64,000 nucleotides of DNA from Desulfonatronovibrio hydrogenovorans DSM 9292 (GTDB taxonomy: Bacteria > Desulfobacterota > Desulfovibrionia > Desulfovibrionales > Desulfonatronovibrionaceae). The stretch is from NCBI RefSeq assembly GCF_000686525.1, contig NZ_JMKT01000010.1:186001-250000 (forward strand). The letters are read 5' to 3'. Under the pieces are notes generated by a model that saw only the letters and a list, made by a program, of their open reading frames with translations, did no database searches and had not been told where the DNA came from. Positions 57,296 through 64,000 of the stretch are shown here, piece after piece (the stretch's first letter is position 1; every line of letters starts with the position of its first letter). The translations under genes were made by a program, and so were the position numbers.

Positions 57296-57458
57296 TCATA
57301 ACCAGAACAGCTACCTGAACCTGATGCCAATTCTCAGCCCATGGGAACTAAAGGTCGCAACCGGTCATCATTAAGGCTGGGCATGACCTGAGGCTCCTTT
57401 GGCGTTGACGGTCTTGGCCCAGGGCAAAAAACCTTCTGTTCAAAAAACAGACAAATCC

Positions 57459-57493
57459 AAGGCCCCTCAGCTTGTTTACCTTTGAGGGGCCTT
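57459..57493 (+). promoter_or_regulatory. strong intercistronic hairpin between binding-protein and ATPase genes
   Basis: AAGGCCCCTCA and TGAGGGGCCTT form a perfect 11-bp stem with a 13-base loop. No T-run follows, so it is not a typical intrinsic terminator. Hairpins behind binding-protein genes often protect the upstream mRNA from 3' decay and raise binding-protein level relative to the rest of the operon. AGGAG for the next gene stands just after it. Confidence 0.65.
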
Positions 57494-57515
57494 AACATCA
57501 GGAGAATTTCGCAAA

Positions 57516-58631
57516 GTGGAAAACTCGCAACAGCAGCCTGTGGTGCAGCTCAAGGGAATCGTAAAGAGATTCGGAAAAATGGAGGCTGTTAAAAAAATAG
57601 ATTTGAATATTGAACAGGGTTCTCTGGTCACCCTTCTTGGCCCTTCCGGATGCGGAAAAACCACTATCCTGCGAATGATAGCCGGGCTTGAACACCCGAC
57701 TGAAGGGGAAATCTACATCAATGGCAGGATGGTCAATGATATCCCCATTCATAAGCGTAACCTTGGGATGATATTTCAGAACTACGCCCTTTTTCCTCAT
57801 AAGACCATCTTTGACAATGTAGCTTTTGGTCTGAAGTACCGCAATGTATCCAAGACTGATTTAAAAGAAAAAGTCAGGAATGCTCTGGAAATGGTCCGTC
57901 TGCCCGATGTGGGCCAGCGTTACCCTTCTCAGCTCTCCGGGGGACAACAGCAGCGCATAGCTCTGGCCAGGGCCATTGTTATTGAGCCCGATGTCCTGCT
58001 CATGGACGAGCCTTTGTCCGCCCTGGATGAAAACCTTCGTGAAGACATGCGCAGAGAGATCGACAACCTGCAGCAGATGCTCGGAGTGACAACCCTGTTC
58101 GTCACTCATGATCAGCGTGAAGCCTTAAGCATGTCCGACAAGATCGTGGTCATGAAAGACGGGCGTCTTCAGCAGGAAGGTCCTCCTGAAGACGTCTATA
58201 ATTTTCCTGCCAACCGGTTTGTAGCTGACTTTCTGGGTTCATCCAACTTTTATCCGGCCAGGGTGGTGAACAAAACAGGCGATACATATACCATCAGACT
58301 TGAAAGCGGTCATGAATTCCTCTCCCGGCATCCATCAGACTGGAATGAAGGTGCTGATGTGGAACTGGTCATCAGAGCCCAGAAATTTTATATTTTTCCC
58401 CATGATGAGGTTCCTGAGGAAACCCAGGGTAATGTCTTTAAAGGGGTGATCAAGGATCGGAGCTACATGGGAGGTGAAGTAAGTTATTTTGTCGACCTGG
58501 AGGGCGGACTTTCCATCCACGTCATCAGCATTGTCAATATCACAGCCTTGAAGATCGGGGACAGGGTAGTAGTAGACGTTGCCCCCAGGCACTGCGGACT
58601 CCTGTCTGCCCAGAAAGCTGGTTCAGAGTAG
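57516..58631 (+). CDS. PotA-like ABC transporter ATPase
   Basis: The 371-residue ATPase subunit of the importer. Walker A LLGPSGCGKTTIL, the Q-loop region FQNYALFPHKT, signature LSGGQQQRIALARA, Walker B VLLMDEPLSAL and the H-loop FVTHDQREAL are in the normal order. The C-terminal 130 residues form the TOBE regulatory domain. The start is a GTG with AGGAG about 11 bases upstream. It is placed after the binding-protein gene, unlike the E. coli potABCD order. Confidence 0.93.
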   Translation: MENSQQQPVVQLKGIVKRFGKMEAVKKIDLNIEQGSLVTLLGPSGCGKTTILRMIAGLEHPTEGEIYINGRMVNDIPIHKRNLGMIFQNYALFPHKTIFDNVAFGLKYRNVSKTDLKEKVRNALEMVRLPDVGQRYPSQLSGGQQQRIALARAIVIEPDVLLMDEPLSALDENLREDMRREIDNLQQMLGVTTLFVTHDQREALSMSDKIVVMKDGRLQQEGPPEDVYNFPANRFVADFLGSSNFYPARVVNKTGDTYTIRLESGHEFLSRHPSDWNEGADVELVIRAQKFYIFPHDEVPEETQGNVFKGVIKDRSYMGGEVSYFVDLEGGLSIHVISIVNITALKIGDRVVVDVAPRHCGLLSAQKAGSE

Positions 58632-58643
58632 TATATTTTTCTC

Positions 58644-59684
58644 ATGCATCAAGATGACACCTATGCCGCCTTTAAAAGGCGGTTCCCTACAGGCATAACA
58701 ACCATAGACTCCCACACTGCCGGAGAATACACCCGGCTCGTGGTTGAAGGCTTGGGCCCAATTCCCGGCAGGACCATGGCTGAAAAAAGAAATTTCACAA
58801 TCCACAACCTGGATCGGGAAAGACTTCTTTTGACCACCGAGCCTAGGGGAAACCGGGATGTTGTTGCTGCACTGATGACTGAACCCACTACCCCGGGTGC
58901 ATCATTCGGACTGATATACATGGATGCCCGCAGGTACCCGTATCTTTGCGGCCATGCAACCATCGGCGCAGTAACTACCCTCCTGGAAACAGGAATGATC
59001 AAAGCCTTTCCTGATGCTGACGGCTGCCTGCGTCTGATCGTGGACACACCTTCAGGACCCATGCCTGTTCTGGTCAAAATGAGACCCGGCCGGGTTGATT
59101 CTGTTTCCTTTACTTCTGTGCCCTGTTTTACATATGCCAGAAACATTTCTCTGGCTGTTCCCGGGATAGGCACTGTCTGCATCGACCTGGTCTGTGCCGG
59201 GGGCTTTTTTGCCATGGTGGACCTCAGCCAGCCCCTTTTTGAATCTCTTGAGCTTTCCCATGATCAAATAATCCGGCTGGGGATGGACATCACAGCCCTG
59301 GCCTCCAGACACCTGGATGTCCGACATCCTGAAAGGGACGAGGTGGCCAGTATAGATGTAACTGAATTTTACAGGACCAAGGGTCCCTGTCAGGGTAACA
59401 GCTTTGTGGTTTACGGCGAATCCCACCTGGACCGTTCCCCCTGTGGCACTGGAACCTCGGCCAAGATGGCCCTGCTCTACTCCAGAGGACTTGTATCCAG
59501 AGACGCTGTTTATGAGAACAGCGGTCCTCTGGGCACCTCTTTCAAAGCAAGGATTGTCCAGGAAACCATGGTCGGAGAATACCGGGCAGTCTGCGTGGAA
59601 GTCACTGGCAGCGCCCATGTCACTGGTCTGCACACCTTTGTTCTGGATAAAACTGACCCTTTCCCTTCAGGCTTTCTGCTTTGA
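58644..59684 (+). CDS. proline racemase family enzyme (4-hydroxyproline epimerase-like)
   Basis: A 346-residue cytoplasmic epimerase of the proline racemase family. Both catalytic cysteines are present, in YLCGHATIGA near residue 99 and RSPCGTGTSA near 265, so it should racemise or epimerise rather than dehydrate (the dehydratase form lacks one cysteine). IDSHTAGEYTRLVVEGLG at the N-terminus is typical. It follows the ATPase gene by 12 bases, within the importer operon; this suggests the imported compound is proline-, hydroxyproline- or a related cyclic amino acid. The exact substrate is not readable from the sequence. Confidence 0.85.
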   Translation: MHQDDTYAAFKRRFPTGITTIDSHTAGEYTRLVVEGLGPIPGRTMAEKRNFTIHNLDRERLLLTTEPRGNRDVVAALMTEPTTPGASFGLIYMDARRYPYLCGHATIGAVTTLLETGMIKAFPDADGCLRLIVDTPSGPMPVLVKMRPGRVDSVSFTSVPCFTYARNISLAVPGIGTVCIDLVCAGGFFAMVDLSQPLFESLELSHDQIIRLGMDITALASRHLDVRHPERDEVASIDVTEFYRTKGPCQGNSFVVYGESHLDRSPCGTGTSAKMALLYSRGLVSRDAVYENSGPLGTSFKARIVQETMVGEYRAVCVEVTGSAHVTGLHTFVLDKTDPFPSGFLL

Positions 59685-59693
59685 GGAGAGAAA

Positions 59694-61322
59694 ATGCGCA
59701 AGCCTGATCTGATCCTGGAAAACGCCCGCATCCATACTATGGACCCCCTGATTCCAGAGGCCGGTTCCCTGGCCATTGCTGGAAAACGGATCATGGCTGT
59801 GGGTGCTGGCCCTTGTCTTGGCCTGAACCCTGGCCCAGGAACCAGGACCATTGACCTGGAAGGCAGTCTGGTCCTGCCAGGGTTCTGGGATTCACATTTT
59901 CACTACTACCAGTGGGCCATGGGCCGGACCTATATTCCCCTTGACCGGGCTGAATCTTTTATTCATTGCCTGGAAATGATCCGTCACAAGGCCAGTATAC
60001 TGGCAATGCACGGAAGTAGCCAGTGGCTACAGGGGCTGGGCTTCAATGAGTCAGACTGGCCTGAAAACAGAATGCCCCTGCGCCGGGATCTGGACATAGT
60101 CAGCCCGGAGATCCCGGTCCTCATCTGGAGATGTGACATGCATCTGGCCGTGGCCAACTCCAGGGCCCTCCAGCTGAGCGGACTGGCCGACGAAAGACCG
60201 GACCCGGTCCGTGGCCTGATCGGCCGGAACCCGGATGGAAGCCTGAACGGAACCCTGCGCGAAGAAGCCATTAACATCGTTAAAAAGGCTATGCCTGAAC
60301 CAAGTCTTGAGTCTGTAACGTCCATCATGGATCAGGCCCAAAAGGACCTGCACTCCCTGGGAATAACCTCCATTCACGACGTCCGTCTGGCAGGAAACCA
60401 GTCTGAATCCGCCTTGACTTTCAGGGCCTGGCAGGCATTGCACCACCAGGGCAGACTCAAACTTCATTGCTGGACCAGCCTGCCTGGAGAAGAAAGGGCA
60501 GCTGTTGAAGAAATCGGCCTCAGAACCGGATTCGGGGACAATTATCTCCGGGTCGGCCATCTCAAGTACTTTATGGACGGAGGAATGGGAGCCAGAACAG
60601 CCTGGATGAAAGAGCCTTACCTGGACACCGGGGGCACAGGTCTCTGCCTGATACCTCCTGCTGATCTCCTTGAAGAAATCAGGGCTGCCGACCAGGCAGG
60701 TCTGGCTGTTATGATCCATGCCATCGGCGACCAGGCCAACCATGAGCTGATTTCAATTTTCGAAAAATTACAGGCTGAAAAAAAAGCCAATATCATCGGA
60801 CCCGCCCTCCAGCATCGTTTGGAACATGTCCAGGTCATCAGAGAAAAAGACATCCAGAGGCTGGCCCGGCTGAATATGCCGGTTTCTGTTCAGCCCGCCA
60901 ATATGGTGCTGGACATCAACATGATAAACCACTGCGCAGGAAGAGTAGGCAGACATGCCTATGCCTTTAAGGCAATGCTCGACCAGGGGATCAATGTCCT
61001 GTTCAGCTCAGACTGCCCGGTCTGCAGCCCGGACCCCTTAGTGGGAATTCAGGCCGCTGTAACCAGAACCCGGGCCGATGGGACCCCCAGGGGCGGGTGG
61101 TACCCTGACCAGATCTTTTCCCTGGACCAGGCCCTGAGAGCCTACACCATGTCACCTGCCGTGGCCTACAACGCCCAAAACCTCCAGGGTAGCATCAGTC
61201 CGGGCAAACTGGCTGACCTGGTTGTCTTTAAAAACAATCTCTTTCACACTGATCTCAATCATCTCCATCGATCCAAAGTGGCCATGACCATTTTTGATGG
61301 TCAGATCGTTTACCAGTCATAA
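59694..61322 (+). CDS. YtcJ-like amidohydrolase
   Basis: A 542-residue metal-dependent hydrolase of amidohydrolase family 3. The metal-binding HFH (DSHFHYYQWAMG) is near residue 65; a further histidine motif is VMIHAIGDQANHE, and LQHRLEHVQVI supplies more ligands. ATG has GGAGAG at a good distance and starts 9 bases after the racemase stop. Its role may be opening an amide, lactam or cyclic derivative brought in by the importer. The window shows no partner for the hydrolysis product. Confidence 0.86.
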   Translation: MRKPDLILENARIHTMDPLIPEAGSLAIAGKRIMAVGAGPCLGLNPGPGTRTIDLEGSLVLPGFWDSHFHYYQWAMGRTYIPLDRAESFIHCLEMIRHKASILAMHGSSQWLQGLGFNESDWPENRMPLRRDLDIVSPEIPVLIWRCDMHLAVANSRALQLSGLADERPDPVRGLIGRNPDGSLNGTLREEAINIVKKAMPEPSLESVTSIMDQAQKDLHSLGITSIHDVRLAGNQSESALTFRAWQALHHQGRLKLHCWTSLPGEERAAVEEIGLRTGFGDNYLRVGHLKYFMDGGMGARTAWMKEPYLDTGGTGLCLIPPADLLEEIRAADQAGLAVMIHAIGDQANHELISIFEKLQAEKKANIIGPALQHRLEHVQVIREKDIQRLARLNMPVSVQPANMVLDINMINHCAGRVGRHAYAFKAMLDQGINVLFSSDCPVCSPDPLVGIQAAVTRTRADGTPRGGWYPDQIFSLDQALRAYTMSPAVAYNAQNLQGSISPGKLADLVVFKNNLFHTDLNHLHRSKVAMTIFDGQIVYQS

Positions 61323-61495
61323 TCCACAGCTCTTAAAAAACTCCCAAGAGTGCAGCACCCCGAACCAGACCCAGGAACTTGAACACCACCTGAAGTCCCG
61401 GCCTGAAATCGTTAAGACCTTTTTTCTTTCTGCCAAAAACCCATTTATGGCCAGATATCTAATAACGTCCCTGTCCAGTCTGGAAAAATAAAAAT

Positions 61496-61524
61496 TTGAA
61501 CCTTTTCAGAATAACAGTTATTTA
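61496..61524 (+). promoter_or_regulatory. sigma70-like promoter of the Mrp operon
   Basis: TTGAAC (61496), a 17-base spacer and TATTTA (61519) stand 46 bases before the mrpF start codon. The match is moderate but the position is right, and the 247-base region upstream otherwise has no gene. The promoter separates this operon from the importer operon. Confidence 0.5.
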
Positions 61525-61569
61525 GCAGGAAGTGAAATTTTAACCTGCAACGTATCCGGGAGCCTGACC

Positions 61570-61839
61570 ATGAATTTATTTTACCTGGGAATGGCCCTGT
61601 TTCTGCTTTTAAACATCCTGGCAGGGCTGTGGAGGGTCATGGCCGGTCCCAACCCTTCAGACCGGATGGTCTGCGCCCAGCTGTTCGGAACCACAGGGGT
61701 GGCCATTCTACTGCTGCTCTCCCAGGCCCTTGAATCACCTTACATCAGAAATGCTGCCCTTGTTTTCGCCCTGCTCATCATTCCGGCAGTGCTGGCCTTT
61801 GTCCGCAACACCTCCTATGAGATAACAAAGGAAAACTGA
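61570..61839 (+). CDS. mrpF: Mrp/Mnh Na+/H+ antiporter subunit F
   Basis: An 89-residue subunit with three membrane helices. The family core ALFLLLNILAGLWRVMAGPNPSDRMV and GVAILLLLS and FVRNTSYE-type endings are seen. GGGAG lies 8 bases before the ATG. It is the first gene of the operon; in most operons of this type an mrpE gene stands upstream, but here the preceding gene is the amidohydrolase. The stop overlaps the next start (TGATGA). Confidence 0.88.
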   Translation: MNLFYLGMALFLLLNILAGLWRVMAGPNPSDRMVCAQLFGTTGVAILLLLSQALESPYIRNAALVFALLIIPAVLAFVRNTSYEITKEN

Positions 61840-62138
61840 TGATAAACAACATCCTGTCAATAGCCTTCTGCCTGGCTGGGGGCTTCTTTTTTCTGGGGGG
61901 CACCCTGGGACTGATCCGTTTCCCTGACACCTACAGCCGTCTGCATGCCTTAACCAAGGCCGACAACCTGGGCCTGGGCTTCATAGTCCTTGGCCTGATC
62001 CTGGTAGCCCAAACCATTCCAGAAATGATCAAACTGACCCTGATCTGGCTTTTGGCTTTGGTAGGCAGTTCAAGTGCCTGTTATTTCATTGGAAACCATC
62101 TCTTTAACAATTCTGACAGACCAGAGAACAAGGCATGA
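61839..62138 (+). CDS. mrpG: Mrp/Mnh Na+/H+ antiporter subunit G
   Basis: A 99-residue membrane subunit with three helices. GGTLGLIRFPDTYSRLHALTKADNLGLG is the MnhG signature (two shorter pieces: LIRFPDTYSRLHA and KADNLGLG). It overlaps mrpF by one base and the B subunit gene by four (ATGA), so all are translated together. Confidence 0.92.
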   Translation: MINNILSIAFCLAGGFFFLGGTLGLIRFPDTYSRLHALTKADNLGLGFIVLGLILVAQTIPEMIKLTLIWLLALVGSSSACYFIGNHLFNNSDRPENKA

Positions 62139-63079
62139 ATCTCTTGTTTGACCTGATTTTGGGCATAACCCTGGTGGGTGTATGCTGGAGAATCATCCGG
62201 ACCAGCGGAAACTTTCAGGCCATTGTCCTGTTCATAACCTTTGGACTCCTCCTGTCTCTGATCTGGACCAGGCTGAAGTCACCGGATATTGCCATTGCCG
62301 AGGCTGCAGTAGGAGCCGGTCTGACCGGAGTCCTGCTCATGGACGCTCTGGGTGTATTCAGCCAGTCCCAGGAAAAGCCTGCACCCAAGCTCAAACCGGG
62401 ATTATTCATTCCAGGCCTTTTCCTGGCCGGATTATTTTTTTGTTCGGTTTTCTTCATTTCCCAGGATATCGACCGCCTGGGAAACCTGGTTCAAAAGCAT
62501 CTGCCAGGGTCATCCCTGGAACACCCCATCACAGCAGTGCTGCTGGATTTCAGAAGCTACGACACCTGGCTGGAAATGGGAGTCCTGCTGGCTGCGGTCC
62601 TGGGAGTCCTCTGTGTAAGCCAAAGGCAGGACCTGGAAAGGACATTGCTTCCAGCACCGGCTGAGCCTGTTGGGAGGTGGATCATCAAGATCCTTCTGCC
62701 CATGATGGTCCTGATCAGCGGATACTTATTATGGCTCGGGGCCTTCGCCCCTGGGGGCGCCTTTCAGGCCGGAGTAGTCCTGGCAGCAGGGGGTGTCCTG
62801 CTCTGGCAGGGTGGCCATCCATCCCTGGCTTCCCTGTCCAGAACCTGGTGGAAGGTGCTGTTATGTGCCGGGTTCGCCTCCTTTCTTGTCCTGGCAAAAG
62901 CCTCCCTCTTCTACAGCGATCATATGCTGACCCACCCTGATTCTAAAATCTGGATTCTGGCTCTGGAATACGGAGCTGCCCTGTCCATTGCCATCTGCCT
63001 GATCAGCCTTGTGCTGGCCTCTCCTGCTGGACACCAAACAGCAAAACAACAGTCCCCTGAGGAGGATGTAAAACCATGA
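62135..63079 (+). CDS. mrpB: DUF4040-MrpB fusion antiporter subunit
   Basis: A 314-residue membrane protein combining two parts. Residues 1-75 form a DUF4040/MbhD-type domain (DIAIAEAAVGAGLTGVLLMDALG), normally the C-terminal end of MrpA or a separate subunit. The region from about 180 to 300 is an MnhB domain (KILLPMMVLISGYLLWLGAFAPGGAFQAGVVL). The linker between them has two more helices. It overlaps both neighbours by four bases. This fused form is seen in archaeal- and clostridial-type Mrp/Mbh operons. Confidence 0.87.
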   Translation: MNLLFDLILGITLVGVCWRIIRTSGNFQAIVLFITFGLLLSLIWTRLKSPDIAIAEAAVGAGLTGVLLMDALGVFSQSQEKPAPKLKPGLFIPGLFLAGLFFCSVFFISQDIDRLGNLVQKHLPGSSLEHPITAVLLDFRSYDTWLEMGVLLAAVLGVLCVSQRQDLERTLLPAPAEPVGRWIIKILLPMMVLISGYLLWLGAFAPGGAFQAGVVLAAGGVLLWQGGHPSLASLSRTWWKVLLCAGFASFLVLAKASLFYSDHMLTHPDSKIWILALEYGAALSIAICLISLVLASPAGHQTAKQQSPEEDVKP

Positions 63080-63396
63080 CAGCCTCAACCACCATGACCA
63101 TCTATGCCCTTTCTTCTGTCATCATTTTTTGTATCGGCCTGCTGGGTCTCATCAGCCATCCCCACATGCTTAGAAAAATAATCTCTCTGAACATCATGGC
63201 TGGAGGATCTTTTCTTTTTTTAATCAGTCTGGCCTATCAGGACAGGTCCCCTGAAGTTGATCCTGTCCCCCAGGCCATGGTCCTGACTGGTATAGTCGTG
63301 GCCGTCAGCGCCACTGCTTTTGCTTTGAGTTTGGCCCGACGTATCAGGGAAAAAACCGGACGCAGCGACCTGGAATGGGTGCAGGAAAAAGAATGA
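63076..63396 (+). CDS. mrpC: Mrp/Mnh Na+/H+ antiporter subunit C (NuoK-like)
   Basis: A 106-residue NuoK-like subunit with three helices. LLGLISHPHMLRKIISLNIMAGGSFLFLIS and DPVPQAMVLTGIVVAVSATAFAL carry the family signature (shorter landmarks: DPVPQAMVLTGIVV and VSATAFAL). The ATG has GGAGG upstream inside the B gene and overlaps its stop. Confidence 0.93.
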   Translation: MTASTTMTIYALSSVIIFCIGLLGLISHPHMLRKIISLNIMAGGSFLFLISLAYQDRSPEVDPVPQAMVLTGIVVAVSATAFALSLARRIREKTGRSDLEWVQEKE

Positions 63397-63462
63397 ACAG
63401 CTGCGTTGCAAAACGAATCCATCCCTTAAACATTTCAAAAGGTCTGATCAGCACCAGAAACC

Positions 63463-64000
63463 ATGCTTGAACTGATGGTTCTCATTCCTTTTTCCGGAGC
63501 AGTGCTCTGCCTGTTCCTTCCCGGCCAGCTGCGACGCTGGCCAGGGCTGCTGAGCGCAGGTTCCGTCCTGATGATCTCTGTTCTGCTGGCCAGGGACATT
63601 TACCTCCATGGGGCAATCCGCCGACACCTGGGAGGATGGGTGGAACCCCTGGGGATTGGCCTGCACATTGACGGCCTGTCTGTTTTTTTTATTCTTATGA
63701 CCGGTCTGGTGGGTTTTCTGGTCAGCCTTTACAGTTTTTCTCAATTTTCCTTTGGCCGCAGCAGGGATCAGGCCGCCCACTTCTGGCCCCTGTGGCTGCT
63801 CTTATGGGGCGCACTGAATACATTGTTCTTTGTTTCAGACATCTTCAACTCCTATGTAGTCCTGGAACTGATAAGCATCAGCGCGGCCGCCCTGGCTGCC
63901 CTTTCCGGAAGCAGGGCATCCCTGGTGGCTGCACTGCGCTACTTTCTGGTGGCCATGGCCGGATCCATGGCTTTTCTGCTGGGAATCGGATTCATTTATG
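63463..64000 (+). CDS. mrpD: Mrp/Mnh Na+/H+ antiporter subunit D (NuoL/M/N-like), partial
   Basis: The right edge of the window cuts this gene after 179 codons. It starts at ATG 63463 and codes for an N-terminal helix (LELMVLIPFSGAVLC), then GIGLHIDGLSVFFI and the helix pair around FFVSDIFNSYVVLELISIS, typical of NuoL/M/N-type proton-pumping subunits. The catalytic lysines lie beyond the visible part. The upstream ribosome binding site is weak. It is 66 bases downstream of mrpC. Confidence 0.88.
   Translation, partial: MLELMVLIPFSGAVLCLFLPGQLRRWPGLLSAGSVLMISVLLARDIYLHGAIRRHLGGWVEPLGIGLHIDGLSVFFILMTGLVGFLVSLYSFSQFSFGRSRDQAAHFWPLWLLLWGALNTLFFVSDIFNSYVVLELISISAAALAALSGSRASLVAALRYFLVAMAGSMAFLLGIGFIY

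Overview
The window looks like chromosomal DNA of an anaerobic deltaproteobacterium (Desulfobacterota, most likely Desulfovibrionales). This is inferred from the protein families and gene order (rpsF-rpsR-rplI-dnaB next to a PaaK-type CoA ligase; envC-ctp-YibQ-ndk-proC; ThiC with a CX2CX3C tail), not from a marker-gene comparison. A Mrp-type Na+/H+ antiporter operon and a possible beta-amino-acid or compatible-solute cluster would suit a saline or alkaline habitat, but this is inference. I saw no insertion sequence, prophage, CRISPR array, tRNA or rRNA. Both ends cut through genes: a VUT/YhhQ transporter on the left and mrpD on the right.

Left part (1-13.5 kb): a minus-strand housekeeping block runs ispG, then rpsF-rpsR-rplI-dnaB, paaK-like ligase, purE and a queuosine-precursor-type transporter. 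A clear sigma70 promoter for rpsF overlaps the end of ispG. A DUF523/DUF1722 protein, an MscS-type channel, a DUF2271 periplasmic protein with a possible GyrI-like gene remnant behind it, an EAL-HDOD protein and a sigma54 activator without a sensor domain follow.

Middle (14-44.6 kb): the most unusual locus is a four-gene operon at 14031-17902 in which every gene overlaps the next: a lysine 2,3-aminomutase-like radical SAM enzyme, two different D-Ala-D-Ala-ligase-like ATP-grasp enzymes and a GNAT acetyltransferase. It reads as a small pathway that makes beta-lysine, couples it twice and acetylates it. Housekeeping genes follow: aroK, trmH-like, tlyA, glgP, dut, argD, prmA, an HhH-GPD glycosylase, envC-ctp-yibQ, ndk, proC, thiD, glnS, a hybrid kinase and recD2. 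Then comes an ArsR-controlled permease/thioredoxin/CcdA cluster, and thiC plus an EamA transporter behind a TPP riboswitch with a visible Shine-Dalgarno-sequestering hairpin.

Right part (44.8-64 kb): a protein with a VgrG3-type peptidoglycan-hydrolase-like C-terminus, a large hybrid histidine kinase, two proteins I do not recognise, a receiver-TPR protein and an XRE-PAS regulator form a signalling block. The XRE-PAS regulator is divergent from a PotBCDA-type ABC importer operon that also carries a proline-racemase-family enzyme and a YtcJ-like amidohydrolase. The window ends in a Mrp/Mnh antiporter operon in the order F-G-(DUF4040+B)-C-D, with no E subunit upstream.
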